Shown here: positions 1 through 8,471 of the stretch, one piece after another | Layout: each line of letters opens with the position of its first letter | Position numbering within the stretch: the stretch's first letter is position 1 | Source of the DNA: Blattabacterium cuenoti | Lineage (GTDB): Bacteria; Bacteroidota; Bacteroidia; Flavobacteriales; Blattabacteriaceae | Direction of reading: 5' to 3' | NCBI RefSeq assembly: GCF_014252015.1 | Contig: NZ_CP059206.1 | Location: forward strand, 248,001-312,000 | DNA length: 64,000 nt | Translations under genes and position numbers: made by a program | The notes under the pieces: generated by a model | Seen by the model: only the letters and a program-made list of their open reading frames with translations | The model's database searches: none | What the model was told of the DNA's origin: nothing

Positions 1-560
1 GTCAATAAATCAAAAGTCATTTTTATATAGGGAATAGATGTAATATTCCCTTTTAGAAAAATTTTTAACCCCATTTTAAATTGACTAGCTATTAACATAA
101 GAGAACTGATATACTGACTACTAATTTTTGCATTCATATCTATTTCTCCTCCTAAAATTTTTTTACCAAAAATTTTTATCGGAGGAAAGCCTTCTTTTTC
201 TAAATAATCAATTTCGGATCCTAGCTTTCTTAAAGCTTCTACGAGTATAAAAATAGGTCTTTCTTTCATTCTATCTGATCCTGTTAATATTACTTTTTTT
301 CCTTCTTGTATAGATAAATAAGAAGTTAAAAAACGCATAGCAGTTCCAGCATGATGAATATCCAATATATTAGAAGTACTAATTAAACTTTTTTTTAATA
401 CTTCTGTATCTTCACAGTTAGAAATATTTTCAATATGAATATCATTTTTATAAATAGCTTTTAAAATTAAAAGACGGTTAGATATGCTTTTAGATCCCGT
501 TATAGATATAGAACCATATAAAGAACTTCTATTTTTGTAAATTTTAATGTAAGAAGACAT
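1..560 (-). CDS. aroA: 3-phosphoshikimate 1-carboxyvinyltransferase (EPSP synthase), C-terminus cut by window edge
   Basis: Translating the minus strand from the ATG at 560 gives an open frame to the window edge (about 186 residues). It opens with the EPSP synthase substrate-binding pattern GSKSISNR (residues about 23-30), followed by the HHAGTAMRFL-type segment and GSDRMKERP, which are family landmarks. The enzyme joins shikimate-3-phosphate and phosphoenolpyruvate in the sixth step of chorismate synthesis in the cytosol. It is the last visible gene of a minus-strand set starting at the transketolase genes, and its start lies only 4 bases beyond the MazG-like stop. The C-terminal half lies outside the window. 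It complements the DAHP synthase and tyrA genes at the other end. Confidence 0.93.
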   Translation of the reverse strand, partial: MSSYIKIYKNRSSLYGSISITGSKSISNRLLILKAIYKNDIHIENISNCEDTEVLKKSLISTSNILDIHHAGTAMRFLTSYLSIQEGKKVILTGSDRMKERPIFILVEALRKLGSEIDYLEKEGFPPIKIFGKKILGGEIDMNAKISSQYISSLMLIASQFKMGLKIFLKGNITSIPYIKMTFDLL

Positions 561-564
561 ATTT

Positions 565-894
565 TTATTTTAATTTTTTATTTTCATGATGTCTAGCATG
601 ATCTCTAATTTCCTTTTTTTTTAGTTTTTTATAAAAGGATTTTTCTAAATCAATTCCAGTCTGATTTGCTAAACAAGCTATAATAAATAAGACATCTGAT
701 AATTCTTCTCCAAGATCTTCATTTTTTTTACAATTTTTTTTTTTAGATTGTTCCCCATAATTTCTAGCAATTATACTAGAAACTTCACCTACTTCTTCAG
801 ACAAAAGAATTGTGTTAGTTAACACATCAAAATAACGAATTCCATGATTTTCTATCCAATCATGAACTAATTTTTGTAAATTTTTGATTTCCAA
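565..894 (-). CDS. MazG-like nucleotide pyrophosphohydrolase
   Basis: A 109-residue protein with the EExxE...ExxD metal-binding arrangement of the all-alpha MazG/dUTPase superfamily: SEEVGEV near residue 32 and EDLGEELSDVLF near residue 60. Such small single-domain members hydrolyse nucleoside triphosphates to monophosphates and pyrophosphate, often clearing non-canonical nucleotides; the exact substrate cannot be read from sequence. It sits 3 bases downstream of the transketolase C-terminal half and directly upstream of aroA, so it is probably co-transcribed. The C-terminal end is very lysine-rich, as is usual in this genome. Confidence 0.8.
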   Translation of the reverse strand: MEIKNLQKLVHDWIENHGIRYFDVLTNTILLSEEVGEVSSIIARNYGEQSKKKNCKKNEDLGEELSDVLFIIACLANQTGIDLEKSFYKKLKKKEIRDHARHHENKKLK

Positions 895-897
895 AAC

Positions 898-1875
898 TTA
901 TATTTTTTTTTGTTTATTTTTCAAAACAAATTGTACATGATTTATAATGGAATCACGATCAATATTATATTTTTTTAAAAGTTCCATAGGTTTTCCACTT
1001 TCTCCAAAAGTATCATTAACAGCTACTATACTTTGAATAACTGACCATTTTTTATTGTGTGTGGTCAATACTCTTGCAATACTTTCTCCTAATCCCCCCC
1101 AATAATTGTGTTCTTCTGCAGTTACAATACATTTTGTTTTATTAATAGATTTCAAAATCGTATTTTCATCTAATGGTTTTATTGTGTGAATATTAATTAC
1201 TTCACATTCTATTCCCTTTTTTTTGTATAAAATTTTAGATGCTTCTAAAGATTCCCATACCAAATGTCCTGTGCTAACAATAGTCACATCTTTTCCTTCT
1301 GTTAAGACTACGGCTTTTCCTATTTCGAATATCTGATTTTCATCTGTAAAATTAGCTACAGCAGGACGACCAAAACGTAAATACACTGGTCCTAAGTAAT
1401 TCGATATAGCTAAAGTAGCTGCATAAGTTTGATTATAATCACAAGTATTAATAACAGTCATCCCAGGTAACATTTTCATCATTCCTATATCTTCTAAACT
1501 TTGATGTGTAGCTCCATCTTCTCCTAGGGTCAACCCAGAATGAGAAGCACATATTTTTACATTTTTGTAAGAATAAGCAATAGATTGACGTATTTGATCG
1601 TAAACACGAGATGTCGCAAAATTTGCAAATGTTCCAGCAAATGGAATATATTGACCTATGCTAAGTCCAGCTGCTATTCCTATCATATTAGCTTCTGCTA
1701 TTCCTATTTGAAAAAATCTTTCAGGAAATTCTTTAGAAAACTGATCCATAAATAGAGAGGTAGTTAAATCCGCACATAATGCGACCACTTTATTATTTTT
1801 TCTTCCCAAAAAAGTTAAAGCTTTACCAAAGCCTGCTCTAGTTTCTTTCAGCCCTTGATTTTTATATTGTTTCAT
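898..1875 (-). CDS. Transketolase, C-terminal subunit
   Basis: A 325-residue protein covering the pyrimidine-binding and C-terminal domains of transketolase. It opens with the RAGFGKAL region, followed by a GIAEANMIGIAAGLS segment carrying the thiamine-activating glutamate, and a C-terminal domain with EEHNYWGGLGE. It pairs with the N-terminal half encoded 12 bases upstream, so two genes replace the single transketolase of many bacteria, an arrangement found in many Bacteroidetes. The complex moves two-carbon units in the non-oxidative pentose phosphate pathway and supplies erythrose-4-phosphate for aromatic amino acids. A run of seven C on the plus strand near 1090 encodes the Trp-Gly-Gly segment. 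Confidence 0.93.
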   Translation of the reverse strand: MKQYKNQGLKETRAGFGKALTFLGRKNNKVVALCADLTTSLFMDQFSKEFPERFFQIGIAEANMIGIAAGLSIGQYIPFAGTFANFATSRVYDQIRQSIAYSYKNVKICASHSGLTLGEDGATHQSLEDIGMMKMLPGMTVINTCDYNQTYAATLAISNYLGPVYLRFGRPAVANFTDENQIFEIGKAVVLTEGKDVTIVSTGHLVWESLEASKILYKKKGIECEVINIHTIKPLDENTILKSINKTKCIVTAEEHNYWGGLGESIARVLTTHNKKWSVIQSIVAVNDTFGESGKPMELLKKYNIDRDSIINHVQFVLKNKQKKI

Positions 1876-1887
1876 AATATATATTTT

Positions 1888-2754
1888 TTATAATGGATAA
1901 TCTTCTAAAGAAGTTTCAGGAAGTTGAGATAAAGCTTTTTCTAATTCTTCTTTATTAGGATACTTTCCATGCCATGCATTATTTCCCATCATAAAATCTA
2001 CACCGTACCCCATTTGAGTATATAATATGATTAAAACAGGTTTACCTTTTCCAGTTTCATTTTTGGCTTTATTTAAAATATTAATCACTTTTTCAACATT
2101 ATTTCCTTCTAATTCTTCTATAACTTTCCAATCAAAAGATTCAAATTTTTTTTTCAAATTACCTAGAGGTAATACTTCATCTGTTGTTCCATCAATTTGT
2201 TGACCGTTATAATCTACAGTAGCAATGTAATTATCTATTTTTCTAGACCCCGCATACAAAACAGCTTCCCAAATTTGTCCTTCATTTAATTCTCCATCTC
2301 CATGTAAACTGTAAATAATACTATGAGATTCCTTGTTAAGTTTTTTTGATAAAGCAGCACCAATGGATACAGACATTCCTTGTCCTAAGGAGCCAGAAGA
2401 AATTCGTATTCCAGGAAGTCCTCCATGTACTGTAGGATGTCCTTGCAAACGAGAATTTAATTTTCTGAAGGTAGATAATTCTTTAATCGAAAAAAATCCA
2501 GAACGAGCTAATATGCTATAATAAACAGGAGATATATGTCCATTAGATAAGAAGAAAAGATCTTCCCCTATTCCATCCATATAAAATTCACTTGGATTAT
2601 AATGCATAATTTTTTGATATAAAGCCACAAAAAACTCTGTGCATCCTAAAGATCCGCCAGGATGTCCAGATTTCGCATCATTTACCATACGTAAAATATC
2701 TCTTCTCACTTGAATACACAAATCTTTTAAATAACGTACATTCATTTTTTTCAA
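1888..2754 (-). CDS. Transketolase, N-terminal (thiamine diphosphate-binding) subunit
   Basis: A 288-residue protein equal to the first domain of transketolase: KSGHPGGSLGCTEF near residue 28, then GHISPVYYSILA, and the cofactor motif GDGELNEGQIWEA near residue 150, which binds thiamine diphosphate and its metal. It is the first gene of the minus-strand group transketolase N - transketolase C - MazG-like - aroA. The start chosen is the ATG at 2754. A Bacteroidetes-type -7 box lies on the minus strand at 2798-2805, divergent from smpB. Confidence 0.93.
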   Translation of the reverse strand: MKKMNVRYLKDLCIQVRRDILRMVNDAKSGHPGGSLGCTEFFVALYQKIMHYNPSEFYMDGIGEDLFFLSNGHISPVYYSILARSGFFSIKELSTFRKLNSRLQGHPTVHGGLPGIRISSGSLGQGMSVSIGAALSKKLNKESHSIIYSLHGDGELNEGQIWEAVLYAGSRKIDNYIATVDYNGQQIDGTTDEVLPLGNLKKKFESFDWKVIEELEGNNVEKVINILNKAKNETGKGKPVLIILYTQMGYGVDFMMGNNAWHGKYPNKEELEKALSQLPETSLEDYPL

Positions 2755-2768
2755 TTTTTGTGTTTGTA

Positions 2769-2776
2769 TATCTTTG
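2769..2776 (+). promoter_or_regulatory. Candidate -7 box for smpB
   Basis: TATCTTTG matches the Bacteroidetes -7 consensus TAnnTTTG and lies about 40 bases before the smpB ATG in the divergent gap. No convincing -33 TTTG is visible at the expected 17-23 base spacing, so this is a motif match only. Confidence 0.4.
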
Positions 2777-2797
2777 TATTTTCGTTTGACTATTTCA

Positions 2798-2805
2798 CAA
2801 AAATA
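2798..2805 (-). promoter_or_regulatory. Candidate -7 box for the transketolase operon
   Basis: On the minus strand this reads TATTTTTG, matching TAnnTTTG, about 45 bases before the transketolase N-subunit start at 2754. No clear -33 element is seen; it is interleaved with the oppositely oriented smpB box. Confidence 0.35.
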
Positions 2806-2815
2806 ACGATTAATT

Positions 2816-3265
2816 ATGAGTATTCTAAATAGAAAAGCAAGATTTAGGTATCATTTCTTGGAACATTATATAGCTGGAATACAACTGTTTGGAACAGAAG
2901 TTAAATCAATAAGACAAAATAAGGTCAATATAATGGAAAGTTTTTGTCAAATGAAACATGGAGAGTTATATTCTATTAATATGTATATAGCTGAATATAA
3001 ATTTGGAACCAATTGGAATCACTCAAGTGTAAGAGAAAGAAAATTATTATTAAAAAAACAAGAATTAATAAGAATAAATAAGAAATTGAAGAATCCAGGT
3101 TTAACTTTAATTCCCATAGAATTATTTTTTAATGATAAAGGATATATAAAAATCAAAATAGTTTTAGCTAAAGGAAAAAAAACATATGACAAACGTGAAT
3201 CTTTGCGAAAAAAAGATTTGATTAGAGAAATCAAGCAATCTTTTAAATTAAAAAATCGTATTTAA
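2816..3265 (+). CDS. smpB: SsrA-binding protein SmpB
   Basis: A 149-residue protein with the SmpB hallmarks: NRKARFRYHFLEHYIAGIQL at the start, then GTEVKSIRQ, the segment running into SFCQM, and a basic C-terminal tail (YDKRESLRKKD...) of the kind that inserts into the ribosome. It brings tmRNA to stalled ribosomes for trans-translation. The partner RNA gene (ssrA) is not in this window. It is a single gene with its own short divergent promoter region shared with the transketolase operon. Confidence 0.95.
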   Translation: MSILNRKARFRYHFLEHYIAGIQLFGTEVKSIRQNKVNIMESFCQMKHGELYSINMYIAEYKFGTNWNHSSVRERKLLLKKQELIRINKKLKNPGLTLIPIELFFNDKGYIKIKIVLAKGKKTYDKRESLRKKDLIREIKQSFKLKNRI

Positions 3266-3266
3266 T

Positions 3267-3300
3267 TTATTTTTAAAATCAAATTATTTTTAAAATCAAA
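3267..3300. repeat. 17-bp perfect tandem duplication upstream of the OmpA-like gene
   Basis: Positions 3267-3283 and 3284-3300 are identical, unit TTATTTTTAAAATCAAA. The pair lies between the smpB stop and the predicted -7 box of the next gene, about where an upstream promoter element or -33 region would fall. Confidence 0.85.
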
Positions 3301-3304
3301 TATT

Positions 3305-3312
3305 TATATTTG
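3305..3312 (+). promoter_or_regulatory. Candidate -7 box for the OmpA-like gene
   Basis: TATATTTG fits the Bacteroidetes -7 consensus TAnnTTTG and lies 26 bases before the ATG at 3339, leaving a leader of roughly 20 bases. No -33 TTTG is present at the proper spacing; the 17-bp tandem repeat sits there instead. Confidence 0.5.
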
Positions 3313-3338
3313 TTTAGATTTAAAGAAATTATAGTTTT

Positions 3339-4550
3339 ATGAAAAACGTAAATTTTTTTATTGTTGTTTTATTTGCTTTTTTTTCGTCTGTCTTTTCCCA
3401 AGATTCGAAAGAAAAATGGTTTATTCGAATAGGAGCACATGACATCAATTATCATCCTATAACGTCTCCTTTTAAAGATTTTTTTCTTAAAAAAAATAAT
3501 AGTTTTAATCCTGTTATTTCTAGTATAGAATTAGAACATAATATTAAGAAACATATAGGTTTGTATTTAGATGCTTCATTAGGTATGGTAGATAATATGA
3601 GATGGCTGGTAGAAAACAGTTTCTTTCTAAAGTTAAGTCATGGGGTTAATTTATATATTTTACCTCATTACAAGTTTGATCCTTATTTAAGATTAGGAGG
3701 AGGTTATCATAAGTTCAATAATTATATAAACAGAGAATTGAGAATTTCAGAAACAAAATATTTTAGAACGAATAAGAAAAACTTCTTTTTGTTAGATGGA
3801 GGATTAGGGTTAAATTTATGGTTGGTATCTAATTTTGGGATTAACTTACAAAGTACTTATAATCATGTATTTGCAAAACAATCGAAAGATTATTTGAATT
3901 TTTGGAAACATAATGTAGGATTGATTTTTCGTTTTGGAAATTTAAAAATTAATCCTGATCATAAAATCGTAGCAGAAACAGAAAAAGATACTTATTACGA
4001 GGAAAAGGAAAAGAAAAAAAATGAAGAAAAACATTTTGTAGAAGAAAAAGAAAAGAAAATTTGTTGTGATAATCAAGAAGATTCAGATAATGATGGAGTT
4101 TTGAATAAAGAAGATTTGTGTCCAAATGAATTTGGATTAAAAAAATTTAAAGGATGCCCTGATACAGATTCAGATAATATTCCGGATTATGAAGATAAAT
4201 GTCCTCAAAAATTTGGAAAAAAAGAAAATAAAGGATGTCCTGATGTAGTTTTTAACCCCATTTTATTTGATTTGGGTAAATTTTCATTATCTTCTCGTTC
4301 CTTAAAAATTATTAATGAAATTGCTGAAATCATGAGAAACTATCTTCCTAATTCTAAATTTTACATAAATGGATATACAGATGCTAATGGAAAATCCTAT
4401 TATAATAAAATTTTATCTGTGAAAAGAGCTCATGCCGTATTTGAAGCTTTAGTTTCTAAAGGAGTAGATTCTTCTAGAATAGAAGTTAGAGGATTAGGAG
4501 TAGGAAAGAAAAAAGGACGACGTGTTGAAATCACAATACGAAAATCATAA
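3339..4550 (+). CDS. OmpA family outer-membrane protein with thrombospondin type 3-like repeats
   Basis: A 403-residue protein. A signal peptide ends near residue 20 (FFSSVFSQD). Residues about 20-205 look like a beta-barrel. A charged Glu/Lys linker follows (about 210-240). Two Asp-rich repeats come next (DSDNDGVLNKEDLCPNEFG and DTDSDNIPDYEDKCPQKFG, about 247-295) of the calcium-binding thrombospondin type 3 class. The end is an OmpA-like peptidoglycan-binding domain (about 300-403) with GYTDANG and the SVKRAHAV...GRRVEI segment holding the DAP-binding Asp and Arg. It should anchor the outer membrane to peptidoglycan. It is a single gene, ending in a strong palindromic terminator shared with tatC. 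Confidence 0.9.
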   Translation: MKNVNFFIVVLFAFFSSVFSQDSKEKWFIRIGAHDINYHPITSPFKDFFLKKNNSFNPVISSIELEHNIKKHIGLYLDASLGMVDNMRWLVENSFFLKLSHGVNLYILPHYKFDPYLRLGGGYHKFNNYINRELRISETKYFRTNKKNFFLLDGGLGLNLWLVSNFGINLQSTYNHVFAKQSKDYLNFWKHNVGLIFRFGNLKINPDHKIVAETEKDTYYEEKEKKKNEEKHFVEEKEKKICCDNQEDSDNDGVLNKEDLCPNEFGLKKFKGCPDTDSDNIPDYEDKCPQKFGKKENKGCPDVVFNPILFDLGKFSLSSRSLKIINEIAEIMRNYLPNSKFYINGYTDANGKSYYNKILSVKRAHAVFEALVSKGVDSSRIEVRGLGVGKKKGRRVEITIRKS

Positions 4551-4560
4551 CATATACAAT

Positions 4561-4608
4561 ACAACAAATAAAAAAGTCTCTTGATCAAGAGACTTTTTTA
4601 TTTGTTGT
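4561..4608. terminator. Bidirectional terminator: perfect 48-bp palindrome
   Basis: Every base pairs about the centre between 4584 and 4585: arms of 24 bases, core AGTCTCTTGATCAAGAGACT flanked by A-runs on the left and T-runs on the right. It lies between the converging OmpA-like gene (stop 4550) and tatC (stop 4598-4600). On either strand it forms a stem followed by a U-run, as expected of an intrinsic terminator. The right arm overlaps the tatC stop and its last three codons. Confidence 0.85.
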
Positions 4609-5398
4609 TTGTGTGAAAAGATATGTATACACTTACTTGATAAAGTATTAGAAGAGGAATTAATACGATAATTGTACTTAAAATATCTCCAGGTGTTATA
4701 GCAGAAGCTATAACTAACATAATCATAAAAGCATGTTTTCTGTATTTTTTTAAAAATGTATAGGATATTAATTCCATTTTAGTAAGAAAGAATATAAAAA
4801 ATGGAAATAAAAAAATAATTCCCATAGAAAGCACTGAATGAACGATTAAAGATATGTAATCTGATAAATCGAATATGTTTTTTGGAACATGACTTATTCT
4901 AAAAGAATATCCAAAATGAATTAAAAATGGACATAATATAAAATAACCGAAAAAAATTCCTAATAAAAATAGAAAAGATACTAACATCAGTATCCATATA
5001 GAATATTTTTTCTCTTTTTCCGAAAGAGCCGGTTCTATAAATTTCCAAAATTCATAAAAAACATAAGGAAAAGATAAAATTACACCTCCTATAAAACAAG
5101 TCCATACATAAATATTGAATTGTCCGAATATTTGTCTATTTTGTATCTCTAAATTTTTATACAGAAAAGAAGAAGAAACGGAACTAAAATGGATACCTAA
5201 AAAAGAATTTGTCAATTTGTAAAATATACGGTAAGTAATAAAATCTGTTTTTGCTGGACCAAAAATAATGCAATCAAATATAATTTTTCTATTGTTCATT
5301 AAAATAATCATAGCAATGACTATTGCACAAAAACAATGGATTATATGTTTTCTTAATTCATCAATATGTTTCCAGAACGGCATTTTATTTTCGTTCAT
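4598..5398 (-). CDS. tatC: Twin-arginine translocase subunit TatC
   Basis: A 266-residue membrane protein with the TatC N-terminal signature MPFWKHIDELRKHI near residues 6-19, multiple hydrophobic segments consistent with six transmembrane helices, the FWKFIEPALSEKEK motif near residue 123 (second family signature), and SAITPGD near residue 239. It is the receptor subunit that recognises folded Tat substrates. No tatA/B gene is in the window. Its last codons and stop lie inside the 48-bp palindrome. It is divergent from ychF. Confidence 0.95.
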   Translation of the reverse strand: MNENKMPFWKHIDELRKHIIHCFCAIVIAMIILMNNRKIIFDCIIFGPAKTDFITYRIFYKLTNSFLGIHFSSVSSSFLYKNLEIQNRQIFGQFNIYVWTCFIGGVILSFPYVFYEFWKFIEPALSEKEKKYSIWILMLVSFLFLLGIFFGYFILCPFLIHFGYSFRISHVPKNIFDLSDYISLIVHSVLSMGIIFLFPFFIFFLTKMELISYTFLKKYRKHAFMIMLVIASAITPGDILSTIIVLIPLLILYQVSVYISFHTNNK

Positions 5399-5475
5399 TC
5401 ATAAAAAAAATTAAATTTTGGTAAAATAATATTTCTTTTCGATAAAAATTGTAATTTTCATCAGAAAGAAAAAAA

Positions 5476-6486
5476 ATGAAATGTGGAATTATAGGTCTTC
5501 CAAATACAGGAAAATCAACATTTTTTAATTTGATTTCTAATTCTAAAGCTTTATCAGAAAATTTTCCATTTTGTACCATAGAACCTAATTATGGAATTAC
5601 AAAAGTTCCAGATGAAAGACTGCATGAACTCAAAAAAATCATTAATCCTACAAAAATAATTCCATCCGAAATAAAAATAGTAGATATAGCTGGATTAATT
5701 AAAGGATCGCATAAAGGAGAAGGTTTAGGAAATAGATTTTTATCTCATATTCGTGAAACCAATGTCATTATTCACATGATACGTTTTTTTAACGATATAA
5801 GTGTGATGCATGTAGAAGGATCCGTTAATCCTATTAGAGATAAAGAGATTATTGATATGGAATTGCAGTTTAAAGATCTGGAAACAATAGAAAAAAGATT
5901 AAAAAAAATTCATACAAAAAATAAAGTCAATAAATCTACACATATATTGAAAAGTATTTTTTCTTTTTTAAAAAAAGGAAAAAACATTAGAATGTATCCA
6001 TTTCAAAAAGATGATAAAGAACATATCAAAGATTTACAGTTATTAACTGTTAAACCTATTATTTATGTATGTAATATAGATGATGAGTTAAATTATACAA
6101 CCAATTCATATATAGAAAATATGAAAAAAATGGTAAAAATGGAAAATTCTACTTTGGTAATTCTATCGTTGAAAAAAAATTATATAGGAATTGATAAGAT
6201 ACTAAAAAAAACCTATAAGTTATTAAACTTACAAAGTTTTTTTACGGTAGGAAAAAAAGAAATTAGATCTTGGTCTGTTCCTAATCCATGCACAGTTTAT
6301 GAAGCCTCTTCAGCTATTCATACAGATTTTAAAAAAGGATTTATTAGAGCAAAAGTTATTCATTATGATGATTTTATCAAATATAGATCTGAAGAAAATG
6401 TTAAAAAAGCAGGAAAAATATTATTAGCAGGAAAAAATTATCTCATTCAAGATGGAGATATCATTCATTTTCGATTCAATCAATAA
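5476..6486 (+). CDS. ychF: Redox-regulated ATPase/GTPase YchF (Obg family)
   Basis: A 336-residue P-loop protein: MKCGIIGLPNTGKSTFFN (G1, residues 1-18), FPFCTIEPNYGI, VDIAGLIKGSHKGEGLGN (G3, about 69-86), an inserted helical hairpin, and a C-terminal TGS domain (about 255-336) ending GDIIHFRF. Slightly shorter than the usual ~363 residues, through trimming of the middle helical domain. The final 11 bases overlap the end of the convergent M42 peptidase gene. Confidence 0.93.
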   Translation: MKCGIIGLPNTGKSTFFNLISNSKALSENFPFCTIEPNYGITKVPDERLHELKKIINPTKIIPSEIKIVDIAGLIKGSHKGEGLGNRFLSHIRETNVIIHMIRFFNDISVMHVEGSVNPIRDKEIIDMELQFKDLETIEKRLKKIHTKNKVNKSTHILKSIFSFLKKGKNIRMYPFQKDDKEHIKDLQLLTVKPIIYVCNIDDELNYTTNSYIENMKKMVKMENSTLVILSLKKNYIGIDKILKKTYKLLNLQSFFTVGKKEIRSWSVPNPCTVYEASSAIHTDFKKGFIRAKVIHYDDFIKYRSEENVKKAGKILLAGKNYLIQDGDIIHFRFNQ

Positions 6487-7558
6487 AAAATTGATTATTA
6501 TTATTAATTGCTTGCAAAGTTTCAAAAATTAGTAATACAGCTTGTTCTACATCATTTTTATGAACCATTTCTACTGTGGTATGCATATATTTTAGAGGAA
6601 TGGAAATTAAAGCGGACGATACCCCCTTATTGGAATAAGCAAAAGCATCTGTATCTGTTCCCGTGTATCTAGATGATACTAAACGTTGAAAATGTATTTT
6701 TTTACTGTTAGCTGTGTTAATAATTAATTCTCTAATATTTTTATGTATTGAAGGTGCATATACAATTACAGGTCCTAATCCAGATTTAATATCACCTTGT
6801 ATTTTTTTTTCAATCATAGGACTATAAGTATCGTGTGTAACATCTGTAACAATAGCCACATTGGGTTTTATAGTTTGAGATATCATTTTAGCCCCTTTTA
6901 ATCCTACTTCTTCTTGAACTGAATTCACGATATATAATCCAAATTTTAAATCAATATCATTTTCTATTAGCATTTTTGCTACTTCTGCTATAATAAAACC
7001 TCCTATTTTATTATCTAATGCTCTAGATACAAAATAATTGTTATTCATAACAAAAAATTTATCAGGATAAGTAATCACACAACCTACATGAACACCCATA
7101 TTAATTACTTCCGTCTTACAGGAAGCACCAATATCTATAAATAGATTATCTACACTAGGAGATTTTTCTTTTGAAGGTTTTCTTGTATGAATAGCAGGCC
7201 ATCCAAATACTCCATGTACGAATCCTTTTTCTGTATGAATAATTACTCTTTTAGATGGAGCAATTTGGTGATCAGATCCTCCATTACGAGAAACATATAT
7301 TATTCCTTCTTCTGTGATATAATTAACGTACCATGATATTTCATCAACATGAGCTTCAATAATTAATTTATATGGAGAATTAGGGTTAATAATCCCTACT
7401 GCTGTCCCATATAAATCGGTTTGTACTTTTTCTACATAAGAACTAATATGATTCATCCAGATTTTTTGCCCTTCATTTTCACATCCTGTTGGAGAATATT
7501 CATTCAAATATTTCTCTAGGAATTTAATAGAATCACTATTAATTGAATAATTACTCAT
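6476..7558 (-). CDS. M42 family metallo-aminopeptidase
   Basis: A 360-residue protein with the dinuclear metal site of M42 (glutamyl aminopeptidase/endoglucanase M fold): a first His in IIEAHVDEISW (about 70), bridging Asp in SRALDNKIGGF (about 183), catalytic Glu pair in NSVQEEVGLKGA (about 214), Asp in VTDVTHD (about 240), and His in MHTTVEMVH (about 330). It probably trims peptides in the cytosol. Lies 26 bases downstream of dapF on the same strand, likely one transcript. Its exact substrate preference is not readable. Confidence 0.88.
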   Translation of the reverse strand: MSNYSINSDSIKFLEKYLNEYSPTGCENEGQKIWMNHISSYVEKVQTDLYGTAVGIINPNSPYKLIIEAHVDEISWYVNYITEEGIIYVSRNGGSDHQIAPSKRVIIHTEKGFVHGVFGWPAIHTRKPSKEKSPSVDNLFIDIGASCKTEVINMGVHVGCVITYPDKFFVMNNNYFVSRALDNKIGGFIIAEVAKMLIENDIDLKFGLYIVNSVQEEVGLKGAKMISQTIKPNVAIVTDVTHDTYSPMIEKKIQGDIKSGLGPVIVYAPSIHKNIRELIINTANSKKIHFQRLVSSRYTGTDTDAFAYSNKGVSSALISIPLKYMHTTVEMVHKNDVEQAVLLIFETLQAINNNNQFFID

Positions 7559-7584
7559 TTTTTTTTCTATTTATTAATTAAAAA

Positions 7585-8391
7585 TTAAATAATAATGTAT
7601 CCTTTAAATATAAATTTAACATGTCCAATTAAGGAAACATTTTTATATTCATTTTTTGTTTCCGTTAGTGAAACCCATAATTTACCTCCAAGAGTTTGAA
7701 CTAAAATCTCTCCTAGATTATTTTTTATTTTATCCGTTTTATATGCGGCAATTACAGAAGCAACAACTCCTGTTCCACAGGATAAAGTTTCATTCTCTAC
7801 ACCTCTTTCATAAGTACGTACTTGTAACGTATTATTTTCAAGTACTTTTACAAAATTAACATTGACTCCTTTTTTCAAGTAAGGACTTTGAAATCTAATT
7901 TTTTTACCTTCTTCAGATACATTTTTTTCTTTTATATTTTCTACAAATTGAATATGATGTGGAGATCCTGTATTTAAAAAAACGTATTTTTTATGAATTT
8001 CTATTGTATTTTTATCTACATCAAGTAGTTTTATAGAAACTAAATCCTTAGTTTTTATTATAAATCCATCATGATATCCATCTATAGCTCGAAAATGAAT
8101 TTTATTTTTTTTTATGATTCCTAATTTATAAGCAAAAGAAATAGCACATCTTCCCCCATTTCCACACATTGTACTTTCTTGTCCATCGGAATTATAATAT
8201 TTCATATAAAAATCACTTTCATCTTCATCATCATTTTTAACTAAAATAATTCCATCGGCTCCAATACCAAAATGTCTATCACACAATTTTTTGAACAAAA
8301 AAGGATTTCCTATTTTTTCTTTTTTTTTTCTATAATCTAGAAGTATGAAATCATTTCCCGTTCCTTGATATTTATAAAAATCTAATTCCAT
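7585..8391 (-). CDS. dapF: Diaminopimelate epimerase
   Basis: A 268-residue protein opening with YQGTGNDFILLD. The two catalytic cysteines are in the expected contexts: MCGNGGRC near residue 76 and LSCGTGVVASV near residue 206; FGIGADGIILV is also present. It converts LL- to meso-diaminopimelate, the precursor of lysine and the cross-linking residue of peptidoglycan, matching the meso-DAP-type MurE encoded at 15480. First gene of the dapF-M42 peptidase pair, divergent from the HtrA gene. Confidence 0.95.
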   Translation of the reverse strand: MELDFYKYQGTGNDFILLDYRKKKEKIGNPFLFKKLCDRHFGIGADGIILVKNDDEDESDFYMKYYNSDGQESTMCGNGGRCAISFAYKLGIIKKNKIHFRAIDGYHDGFIIKTKDLVSIKLLDVDKNTIEIHKKYVFLNTGSPHHIQFVENIKEKNVSEEGKKIRFQSPYLKKGVNVNFVKVLENNTLQVRTYERGVENETLSCGTGVVASVIAAYKTDKIKNNLGEILVQTLGGKLWVSLTETKNEYKNVSLIGHVKFIFKGYIII

Positions 8392-8440
8392 AGCAACGAA
8401 GTTAATATTATTTTTAGAACTATAAAATTATTAATTTCCA

Positions 8441-8448
8441 TATATTTG
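8441..8448 (+). promoter_or_regulatory. Candidate -7 box for the HtrA protease gene
   Basis: TATATTTG matches TAnnTTTG, 23 bases before the ATG at 8472; no clear -33 TTTG upstream. Confidence 0.5.
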
Positions 8449-8471
8449 TTTGTTTTAAATCACTAATATAT

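Noticed and set aside
1540..1755. Plus-strand open frame opposite the transketolase C-subunit
   Set aside because: Antisense shadow of a well-supported gene, with no family resemblance.
4385..5579. Short minus-strand frames such as 5385-5579 running into ychF
   Set aside because: Overlaps the ychF start in antisense; composition is that of the opposite strand of a real gene.
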